The position numbers and the translations under genes were made by a program. The notes under the pieces were generated by a model. The model ran no database searches. It was given only the letters and a program-made list of their open reading frames with translations, and was not told where the DNA came from. 64,000 bases of DNA from contig NZ_CP054052.1 of the NCBI RefSeq assembly GCF_013283835.1, positions 3,348,001 through 3,412,000 on the forward strand. The letters run 5' to 3'. Within the stretch, counting starts at the first letter, position 1. The number at the start of each line of letters is the position of its first letter. Positions 44,113 to 51,271 of the stretch are shown piece by piece. This DNA comes from Poseidonibacter lekithochrous (GTDB lineage Bacteria > Campylobacterota > Campylobacteria > Campylobacterales > Arcobacteraceae).

Positions 44113-44976
44113 ATGAGAATTAATACAAATGTTGCTTCTTTAAATTCACAAGAGAATGCAACAAGCACACAAAACAACTTAAGAAACTCATTAGAGAAAT
44201 TAAGTTCGGGATTGAGAATTAATAAAGCTAGTGATGATGCTTCTGGTTTAGCAATTGCTGATAAACTAAGAACTCAAGCTAATTCTATTGGTCAATCAAT
44301 CTCAAATGGTAATTCGGCTGTTGCTTTAACGCAAATCGCTGATAAAGCTATGGCTGAGCAATCTAATATTTTAGATATTGTTAAAACTAAACTTATCCAA
44401 GCTGCTACTGATACTACTTCGCAAGAAGGTAGAGAAGCAATTGGTAAGGATGTTAGTAAATTATTAGATCAAATTAATAATATTGCTAGTCAAACAAACT
44501 ATAATGGAACTACATTATTACAAGCTGATGCTACAATAAGTGGAGCAGCAGGAACAGCATTAACATTTCAGATGGGTGAAACTACTAATGATACAATTAC
44601 AACTACAGCAGGAGTAAGATCAAATGCATCTGGGCTTGACCTTACAGCATTAAAGTCTGCTGCAGCAAGTGGAACATCTGCTGTATTTGATGCAGCTGCA
44701 TCTAGAGGTTATATGGCAGCTGTTGATACAGCATTAAATACGCTAAATGGATGGAGAGCGGACTTCGGTTCTACTCAAAATCAATTAGAGTCAGCTGTTA
44801 GAAACCAAATGACTCAGCAAACTAATATTAAAGCTGCTGAATCTGTTATTAGAGATGTTGATTACGCAGCGGAGTCTGCTAACTTCAATAAACAAAATAT
44901 TATTGCTCAAGCTGGTACGTATGCTATGAGTCAATCAAATGCCACACAACAAAATGTTTTAAGATTACTTCAATAG
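44113..44976 (+). CDS. Flagellin 6 (subtype B)
   Basis: A 287-residue subtype B flagellin, the longest in the array. The N-terminus has QENATSTQNNLRNS, shared with flagellin 8. Its middle reads QADATISGAAGTALTFQMGETTND and ASGLDLTALKSAAASG. Ends in the type-B C-terminus and stop-codon hairpin. Confidence 0.96.
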   Translation: MRINTNVASLNSQENATSTQNNLRNSLEKLSSGLRINKASDDASGLAIADKLRTQANSIGQSISNGNSAVALTQIADKAMAEQSNILDIVKTKLIQAATDTTSQEGREAIGKDVSKLLDQINNIASQTNYNGTTLLQADATISGAAGTALTFQMGETTNDTITTTAGVRSNASGLDLTALKSAAASGTSAVFDAAASRGYMAAVDTALNTLNGWRADFGSTQNQLESAVRNQMTQQTNIKAAESVIRDVDYAAESANFNKQNIIAQAGTYAMSQSNATQQNVLRLLQ

Positions 44977-44986
44977 AAGTAATCTT
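44961..44986 (+). terminator. Stop-codon hairpin of flagellin 6
   Basis: Same 10-bp stem with the TAG in its loop as after flagellin 3. Confidence 0.65.
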
Positions 44987-45069
44987 GGCATTTCATTTCA
45001 GATCAATTTTTATTACATTTAATCTAAAATTAAGAATTGGTGTGTAATAATAACATTATGCCTTATAGG

Positions 45070-45171
45070 AATTAATTGATTCCGAAGAGTGGTTAACTCT
45101 ATGCTTGTTGAAACAAGAACATTTTTAGGCTCCCGTGTCAGGGTAAATCTTTTAATATAAAAGGATTTATT
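45070..45171 (+). promoter_or_regulatory. Structured flagellin leader, copy 6 (type A)
   Basis: Hairpin 1 AGAGT-GGTTA-ACTCT is the type-A form, but hairpin 2 is CTTGT-TGAA-ACAAG as in copy 4, so the hairpins have been exchanged between copies as units. The final hairpin is unchanged. Confidence 0.8.
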
Positions 45172-46023
45172 ATGAGAATTAATACAAACGTTGCTTCACT
45201 TAATGCAAGAGAAGCTGCAACAAATACTAACAACAACCTTCAAAGCTCTTTAGAGAAATTAAGCTCTGGTCTTAGAATCAATAAAGCTTCTGATGATGCA
45301 TCAGGTTTAGCAATTGCTGATAAATTAAGAACTCAAGCTAGCTCTATTGGTCAATCAATCTCAAATGGTAATTCAGCTGTTGCTTTAACGCAAATTGCTG
45401 ATAAAGCTATGGCTGAACAATCTAATATTTTAGATATTGTTAAAACTAAACTTATTCAAGCTGCTACTGATACTACTTCAGATGAAGGTAGAGCTGCAAT
45501 TGGTAAAGATGTTAATAAATTATTAAGTCAATTAGATAATATTGCTAAACAAACAAATTATAATGGTACTGAATTATTACAAGCATCAGCAGCTGATACA
45601 GGTGCTGGAACTGCATTAACATTCCAAATGGGTGAAAATGCTGCTGACATAATTGCAACTACGGCTGGTGTTCAGTCTAATACTGTTGGATTAGGTTTAG
45701 CAAGTGCACAAGCTTCTGCTGCTGCAGGATTTGCATCTGCTGGTTCAGCAAGAGCACTTTTAGTTGATGTAGATAGTGCATTAAATACACTAAATGGATG
45801 GAGAGCAGACTTCGGGTCAACTCAAAACCAATTAGAGTCAGCTGTTAGAAACCAAATGACTCAGCAAACTAATATTAAAGCTGCTGAATCTGTTATTAGA
45901 GATGTTGATTACGCAGCGGAGTCTGCTAATTTCAACAAACAGAACATTATTGCTCAAGCTGGTACTTATGCTATGAGTCAAGCTAATGCTGTTCAACAAA
46001 ATGTTACGAGATTATTACAATAG
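45172..46023 (+). CDS. Flagellin 7 (subtype A)
   Basis: A 283-residue subtype A flagellin. From about residue 95 to 215 it is the same as flagellin 8 (TSDEGRAAIGKDVNKLLSQL, then ASAADTGAGTALTFQMGENA and on), while the N- and C-termini are of type A. Near the 3' end GCGGAGTCT is type-B-like and AATTTCAACAAACAG is type-A-like, so the gene is a mosaic. Stop codon TAG. Confidence 0.96.
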   Translation: MRINTNVASLNAREAATNTNNNLQSSLEKLSSGLRINKASDDASGLAIADKLRTQASSIGQSISNGNSAVALTQIADKAMAEQSNILDIVKTKLIQAATDTTSDEGRAAIGKDVNKLLSQLDNIAKQTNYNGTELLQASAADTGAGTALTFQMGENAADIIATTAGVQSNTVGLGLASAQASAAAGFASAGSARALLVDVDSALNTLNGWRADFGSTQNQLESAVRNQMTQQTNIKAAESVIRDVDYAAESANFNKQNIIAQAGTYAMSQANAVQQNVTRLLQ

Positions 46024-46084
46024 TATTTAGAAATTTTGTATTCGTATTTAGGGATAAGAGATTGAAACACTTTTAATTTAGGGG

Positions 46085-46184
46085 TCAATGGATTCCGAAG
46101 AAAGCTCTCTTTCTATGCTCAATAACATGAGAATGTTTCAGGCTCCCGCGTCAGGGTAAATCTTTTAATATAAAAGGATTTATT
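46085..46184 (+). promoter_or_regulatory. Structured flagellin leader, copy 7 (type B)
   Basis: Type-B form as in copy 2. Upstream, the TTGGAACAC element has become TTGAAACAC, which would weaken a promoter or operator there. Confidence 0.8.
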
Positions 46185-47036
46185 ATGAGAATTAATACAA
46201 ATGTTGCTTCTTTAAATTCACAAGAGAATGCAACAAGCACACAAAACAACTTAAGAAACTCATTAGAGAAATTAAGTTCGGGATTGAGAATTAATAAAGC
46301 TAGTGATGATGCTTCTGGTTTAGCAATTGCTGATAAACTAAGAACTCAAGCTAATTCTATTGGTCAATCAATCTCAAATGGTAATTCGGCTGTTGCTTTA
46401 ACGCAAATCGCTGATAAAGCTATGGCTGAGCAATCTAATATTTTAGATATTGTTAAAACTAAACTTGTTCAAGCTGCTACTGATACTACTTCAGATGAAG
46501 GTAGAGCTGCAATTGGTAAAGATGTTAATAAATTATTAAGTCAATTAGATAATATTGCTAAACAAACAAATTATAATGGTACTGAATTATTACAAGCATC
46601 AGCAGCTGATACAGGTGCTGGAACTGCATTAACATTCCAAATGGGTGAAAATGCTGCTGACATAATTGCAACTACGGCTGGTGTTCAGTCTAATACTGTT
46701 GGATTAGGTTTAGCAAGTGCACAAGCTTCTGCTGCTGCAGGATTTGCATCTGCTGGTTCAGCAAGAGCACTTTTAGTTGATGTAGATAGTGCATTAAATA
46801 CACTAAATGGATGGAGAGCGGACTTCGGTTCTACTCAAAATCAATTAGAGTCAGCTGTTAGAAACCAAATGACTCAGCAAACTAATATTAAAGCTGCTGA
46901 ATCTGTTATTAGAGATGTTGATTACGCAGCGGAGTCTGCTAACTTCAATAAACAAAATATTATTGCTCAAGCTGGTACTTATGCTATGAGTCAGTCGAAT
47001 GCTATACAACAAAATGTTACAAGATTACTTCAATAG
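46185..47036 (+). CDS. Flagellin 8 (subtype B)
   Basis: A 283-residue subtype B flagellin at the N-terminus (QENATSTQNNLRNS). Its middle is the same as in flagellin 7. The C-terminus is intermediate: QSNAIQQNVTRLLQ combines type-B QSNA with type-A VTRLLQ. Ends in the stop-codon hairpin. Confidence 0.96.
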   Translation: MRINTNVASLNSQENATSTQNNLRNSLEKLSSGLRINKASDDASGLAIADKLRTQANSIGQSISNGNSAVALTQIADKAMAEQSNILDIVKTKLVQAATDTTSDEGRAAIGKDVNKLLSQLDNIAKQTNYNGTELLQASAADTGAGTALTFQMGENAADIIATTAGVQSNTVGLGLASAQASAAAGFASAGSARALLVDVDSALNTLNGWRADFGSTQNQLESAVRNQMTQQTNIKAAESVIRDVDYAAESANFNKQNIIAQAGTYAMSQSNAIQQNVTRLLQ

Positions 47037-47046
47037 AAGTAATCTT
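47021..47046 (+). terminator. Stop-codon hairpin of flagellin 8
   Basis: Same 10-bp stem with the TAG in its loop as after flagellin 3, kept although the coding end was altered to VTRLLQ. Confidence 0.65.
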
Positions 47047-47055
47047 GGCATTTCA

Positions 47056-47107
47056 TTACACACCAATTCTTTAATATTTTAATCTAATATTAAGAATTGG
47101 TGTGTAA
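47056..47107. repeat. Large palindrome upstream of flagellin 9
   Basis: A left arm of 23 nt starting TTACACACCAATTC and a right arm of 22 nt ending GAATTGGTGTGTAA are complementary with one bulged T, around TTAATCT. It is the most complete version of the inverted repeat before type-A genes, where only the right arm is otherwise constant. It covers the possible promoter region. Confidence 0.7.
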
Positions 47108-47129
47108 TAATAACATTATGCCTTATAGG

Positions 47130-47232
47130 AATTAATTAATTCCGAAGAGTGGTTAACTCTATGCTTGGTGAAACAAGAACGTTTTTAGGCTCCCGTGTCA
47201 GGGTAAATCTTTTCAAGTAAAAAGGATTTATT
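47130..47232 (+). promoter_or_regulatory. Structured flagellin leader, copy 8 (type A)
   Basis: Hairpin 1 AGAGT-GGTTA-ACTCT, hairpin 2 CTTG-GTGAAA-CAAG. The 5' end is AATTCC where most copies have GATTCC, which weakens pairing with AAATC. The loop of the last hairpin is CAAGT as in copy 3. Confidence 0.8.
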
Positions 47233-48093
47233 ATGAGAATTAATACAAACGTTGCTTCACTTAATGCAAGAGAAGCTGCAACAAATACTAACAACAACCT
47301 TCAAAGCTCTTTAGAGAAATTAAGTTCTGGTCTTAGAATCAATAAAGCATCAGATGATGCTTCTGGACTTTCTATCGCTGATAAATTAAGAACTCAAGCT
47401 AGTTCTATTGGACAATCAATCTCAAATGGTAATTCTGCTGTTTCTTTAACGCAAATTGCGGATAAAGCTATGGCTGAGCAATCTAATATTTTAGATATCG
47501 TTAAAACTAAACTTATTCAAGCTTCAACTGATACTACATCTAATGAAGGTAGAAAAGCAATTGGTAAAGATATTGATAAATTAATGGATCAATTGAATAA
47601 CATTGCAAAACAGACAAACTACAATGGTACTACATTATTACAAGCAACTTCAACAAGTACAGACTCTGCTGGAAAACTTACATTCCAAATGGGAGAAACA
47701 GCTACAGATATTATTGAAACAAAATCTGGAGTAACTTCAAATACTTCTGGATTATTAGTAGATGATATTCAATCAGCTGTAGCAACAGGATTATCAGCTG
47801 ACTTTGATGCAACTGCAGCTAGAGGTTTTCTTGATGATATAGATACAGCACTTAACACACTAAATGGATGGAGAGCGGACTTCGGGTCAACTCAAAACCA
47901 ATTAGAGTCAGCTGTTAGAAACCAAATGACTCAGCAAACTAATATTAAAGCTGCTGAATCTGTTATTAGAGATGTTGATTACGCAGCTGAATCTGCTAAT
48001 TTCAACAAACAGAACATTATTGCTCAAGCTGGTACTTATGCTATGAGTCAAGCTAATGCTGTTCAACAAAATGTTACGAGATTATTACAATAG
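47233..48093 (+). CDS. Flagellin 9 (subtype A)
   Basis: A 286-residue subtype A flagellin with GLSIADKL like flagellins 5 and 11. Its middle, ATSTSTDSAGKLTFQMGETATD and SGLLVDDIQSAVATGLSADF, partly resembles flagellin 3 (TGLSADFTA). Stop codon TAG. Confidence 0.96.
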   Translation: MRINTNVASLNAREAATNTNNNLQSSLEKLSSGLRINKASDDASGLSIADKLRTQASSIGQSISNGNSAVSLTQIADKAMAEQSNILDIVKTKLIQASTDTTSNEGRKAIGKDIDKLMDQLNNIAKQTNYNGTTLLQATSTSTDSAGKLTFQMGETATDIIETKSGVTSNTSGLLVDDIQSAVATGLSADFDATAARGFLDDIDTALNTLNGWRADFGSTQNQLESAVRNQMTQQTNIKAAESVIRDVDYAAESANFNKQNIIAQAGTYAMSQANAVQQNVTRLLQ

Positions 48094-48154
48094 TATTTAG
48101 AAATTTTGTATTCGTATTTAGGGATAAGAGATTGGAACACTTTTAATTTAGGGG

Positions 48155-48254
48155 TCAATGGATTCCGAAGAAAGCTCTCTTTCTATGCTCAATAACATGA
48201 GAATGTTTCAGGCTCCCGCGTCAGGGTAAATCTTTTAATATAAAAGGATTTATT
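48155..48254 (+). promoter_or_regulatory. Structured flagellin leader, copy 9 (type B)
   Basis: Type-B form as in copy 2, with the intact TTGGAACACTTTT element upstream. Confidence 0.8.
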
Positions 48255-49115
48255 ATGAGAATTAATACAAATGTTGCCTCTTTAAATTCACAAGAGAGTG
48301 CAGCTAACACACAAAACAACTTAAGAAGCTCATTAGAGAAATTAAGTTCGGGATTGAGAATTAATAAAGCTAGTGATGATGCTTCTGGTTTAGCAATTGC
48401 TGATAAACTAAGAACTCAAGCTAATTCTATTGGTCAATCAATTTCAAATGGTAATTCGGCTGTTGCTTTAACGCAAATCGCTGATAAAGCTATGGCTGAG
48501 CAATCTAATATTTTAGATATTGTTAAAACTAAACTTGTTCAAGCTAGTACTGATACTACTTCACAAGAAGGTAGAGATGCTATTGGTAAAGATATTACAA
48601 AGCTATTAGGTCAGTTAAATAATATTGCTAGTCAAACAAACTATAATGGAACAGAATTGTTACAAGCTTCTGAAGCAAGTACTGCATCAGGAACTGCATT
48701 AACATTCCAAATGGGTGAAAACCTAGCAGATACTATTGCAACAACTGCAGGTGTTCAATCTAACACTGTTGGATTAGCTTTAAGTGCTCTTAAAGATGCA
48801 GCTTCAGCTGGAACAACTACAGGATTTAGTGCTGGAGATACAAGAGGTTTCATGGCAACTGTTGATACAGCATTAAATACGCTAAATGGATGGAGAGCGG
48901 ACTTCGGTTCTACTCAAAATCAATTAGAGTCAGCTGTTAGAAACCAAATGACTCAGCAAACTAATATTAAAGCTGCTGAATCTGTTATTAGAGATGTTGA
49001 TTACGCAGCGGAGTCTGCTAACTTCAATAAACAAAATATTATTGCTCAAGCTGGTACTTATGCTATGAGTCAATCAAATGCCACACAACAAAATGTTTTA
49101 AGATTACTTCAATAG
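48255..49115 (+). CDS. Flagellin 10 (subtype B)
   Basis: A 286-residue subtype B flagellin with QESAANTQNNLRSS. Its middle reads ASEASTASGTALTFQMGENLAD and VGLALSALKDAASAGTTTGF. Ends in type-B C-terminus QSNATQQNVLRLLQ and the stop-codon hairpin. Confidence 0.96.
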   Translation: MRINTNVASLNSQESAANTQNNLRSSLEKLSSGLRINKASDDASGLAIADKLRTQANSIGQSISNGNSAVALTQIADKAMAEQSNILDIVKTKLVQASTDTTSQEGRDAIGKDITKLLGQLNNIASQTNYNGTELLQASEASTASGTALTFQMGENLADTIATTAGVQSNTVGLALSALKDAASAGTTTGFSAGDTRGFMATVDTALNTLNGWRADFGSTQNQLESAVRNQMTQQTNIKAAESVIRDVDYAAESANFNKQNIIAQAGTYAMSQSNATQQNVLRLLQ

Positions 49116-49125
49116 AAGTAATCTT
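49100..49125 (+). terminator. Stop-codon hairpin of flagellin 10
   Basis: Same 10-bp stem with the TAG in its loop as after flagellin 3. Confidence 0.65.
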
Positions 49126-49209
49126 GGCATTTCATTTTAGATCAATTTTTAAATTATTTTAATCTAATTTTAAGAATTGGTGTGTAATAATAACATTATG
49201 CCTTATAGG

Positions 49210-49311
49210 AATTAATTAATTCCGAAGAGTGGTTAACTCTATGCTTGGTGAAACAAGAACGTTTTTAGGCTCCCGTGTCAGGGTAAATCTTTTAATATAA
49301 AAGGATTTATT
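49210..49311 (+). promoter_or_regulatory. Structured flagellin leader, copy 10 (type A)
   Basis: Same as copy 8 (AATTCC start, hairpin 2 CTTG-GTGAAA-CAAG) except that the last loop is AATAT, so single segments have been exchanged between copies. Confidence 0.8.
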
Positions 49312-50163
49312 ATGAGAATTAATACAAACGTTGCTTCACTTAATGCAAGAGAAGCTGCAACAAATACTAACAACAACTTATCAAGCTCTTTAGAGAAATT
49401 AAGTTCTGGTCTTAGAATCAATAAAGCTTCTGATGATGCTTCTGGTCTTTCTATCGCTGATAAATTAAGAACTCAAGCTAGTTCTATTGGACAATCAATC
49501 TCAAATGGTAATTCGGCTGTTGCTTTAACGCAAATCGCTGATAAAGCTATGGCTGAGCAATCTAATATTTTAGATATTGTTAAAACGAAACTTATCCAAG
49601 CTGCTACTGATACTACATCTGATGATGGTAGAAAAGCAATTGGTAAAGATATCAATAAATTATTAAGTCAGTTAAATAATATTGCTGAACAAACTAATTA
49701 TAATGGTACTAAACTTTTAGAAGGTGCAAATTCTGGTGCTGCTGCTGGTCAGCTTACATTCCAAATGGGTGAAAATTCTGCGGATACTATTCAGACAGCA
49801 ACAGGTGTACAGTCGACAACAACTGGTTTAGCATTAGATACAATTACAGATGATGTAATAGTTTCTGCAACTTTTGATGCAGCTTATGCAAGAGCATCAC
49901 TTGATGATGTTGACAGTGCATTAAATACACTAAATGGATGGAGAGCGGACTTCGGTTCTACTCAAAATCAATTAGAGTCAGCTGTTAGAAACCAAATGAC
50001 TCAGCAAACTAATATTAAAGCTGCTGAATCTGTTATTAGAGATGTTGATTACGCAGCGGAGTCTGCTAATTTCAACAAACAGAACATTATTGCTCAAGCT
50101 GGTACTTATGCTATGAGTCAAGCTAATGCTGTTCAACAAAATGTTACGAGATTATTACAATAG
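49312..50163 (+). CDS. Flagellin 11 (subtype A)
   Basis: A 283-residue subtype A flagellin with LSSS and GLSIADKL. Its middle (TSDDGRKAIGKDINKLL, GANSGAAAGQLTFQMGENSAD, TITDDVIVSATFDAAYARAS) differs from that of flagellin 12 at only one residue (LALDT versus LTLDT). Near the 3' end GCGGAGTCT is type-B-like. Stop codon TAG. Confidence 0.96.
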   Translation: MRINTNVASLNAREAATNTNNNLSSSLEKLSSGLRINKASDDASGLSIADKLRTQASSIGQSISNGNSAVALTQIADKAMAEQSNILDIVKTKLIQAATDTTSDDGRKAIGKDINKLLSQLNNIAEQTNYNGTKLLEGANSGAAAGQLTFQMGENSADTIQTATGVQSTTTGLALDTITDDVIVSATFDAAYARASLDDVDSALNTLNGWRADFGSTQNQLESAVRNQMTQQTNIKAAESVIRDVDYAAESANFNKQNIIAQAGTYAMSQANAVQQNVTRLLQ

Positions 50164-50224
50164 TATTTAGAAATTTTGTATTCGTATTTAGGGATAAGAG
50201 ATTGAAACACTTTTAATTTAGGGG

Positions 50225-50324
50225 TCAATGGATTCCGAAGAAAGCTCTCTTTCTATGCTCAATAACATGAGAATGTTTCAGGCTCCCGCGTCAGGGTAAA
50301 TCTTTTAATATAAAAGGATTTATT
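50225..50324 (+). promoter_or_regulatory. Structured flagellin leader, copy 11 (type B)
   Basis: Type-B form as in copy 2. The upstream element reads TTGAAACAC as before copy 7. Confidence 0.8.
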
Positions 50325-51176
50325 ATGAGAATTAATACAAATGTTGCCTCTTTAAATTCACAAGAGAGTGCAGCTAACACACAAAACAACTTAAGAAGCT
50401 CATTAGAGAAATTAAGTTCGGGATTGAGAATTAATAAAGCTAGTGATGATGCTTCTGGTTTAGCAATTGCTGATAAACTAAGAACTCAAGCTAATTCTAT
50501 TGGTCAATCAATTTCAAATGGTAATTCGGCTGTTGCTTTAACGCAAATCGCTGATAAAGCTATGGCTGAGCAATCTAATATTTTAGATATTGTTAAAACT
50601 AAACTTATCCAAGCTGCTACTGATACTACATCTGATGATGGTAGAAAAGCAATTGGTAAAGATATCAATAAATTATTAAGTCAGTTAAATAATATTGCTG
50701 AACAAACTAATTATAATGGTACTAAACTTTTAGAAGGTGCAAATTCTGGTGCTGCTGCTGGTCAGCTTACATTCCAAATGGGTGAAAATTCTGCGGATAC
50801 TATTCAGACAGCAACAGGTGTACAGTCGACAACAACTGGTTTAACACTAGATACAATTACAGATGATGTAATAGTTTCTGCAACTTTTGATGCAGCTTAT
50901 GCAAGAGCATCTCTTGATGATGTTGACAGTGCATTAAATACACTAAATGGATGGAGAGCGGACTTCGGTTCTACTCAAAATCAATTAGAGTCAGCTGTTA
51001 GAAACCAAATGACTCAGCAAACTAATATTAAAGCTGCTGAATCTGTTATTAGAGATGTTGATTACGCAGCGGAGTCTGCTAACTTCAATAAACAAAATAT
51101 TATTGCTCAGGCTGGTACTTATGCTATGAGTCAATCAAATGCCACACAACAAAATGTTTTAAGATTACTTCAATAG
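50325..51176 (+). CDS. Flagellin 12 (subtype B, last of the array)
   Basis: A 283-residue subtype B flagellin. N-terminus QESAANTQNNLRSS as in flagellin 10; middle nearly identical to flagellin 11; type-B C-terminus QSNATQQNVLRLLQ. It closes the array and is followed 95 bp later by the Maf glycosyltransferase gene. Confidence 0.96.
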   Translation: MRINTNVASLNSQESAANTQNNLRSSLEKLSSGLRINKASDDASGLAIADKLRTQANSIGQSISNGNSAVALTQIADKAMAEQSNILDIVKTKLIQAATDTTSDDGRKAIGKDINKLLSQLNNIAEQTNYNGTKLLEGANSGAAAGQLTFQMGENSADTIQTATGVQSTTTGLTLDTITDDVIVSATFDAAYARASLDDVDSALNTLNGWRADFGSTQNQLESAVRNQMTQQTNIKAAESVIRDVDYAAESANFNKQNIIAQAGTYAMSQSNATQQNVLRLLQ

Positions 51177-51186
51177 AAGTAATCTT
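51161..51186 (+). terminator. Stop-codon hairpin of flagellin 12
   Basis: Same 10-bp stem with the TAG in its loop as after flagellin 3. The sequence diverges right after it (AGGCATAC), marking the end of the duplicated unit. Confidence 0.65.
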
Positions 51187-51271
51187 AGGCATACTAAACA
51201 TAAAATAATAATCTAAGAATAAGTTTTATAAAATTTCTGTACAATCTTACTAACTAATATGAAGGCACCTT

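Noticed and set aside
39812-50324. Flagellin leaders as c-di-GMP-I (GEMM) riboswitches, because CAGGGTAAATC resembles the GEMM block CAGGGCAAACC.
   Set aside because: In GEMM that block is at the 5' side and is followed by a GAAA-loop stem and ACGCAAAGCC-type sequence. Here it is at the 3' end, and the remaining GEMM motifs are absent.
40937-51186. CRISPR-like array, because of regularly spaced near-identical segments.
   Set aside because: The repeats are whole flagellin genes with their leaders, far longer than CRISPR units, and no cas genes are present.
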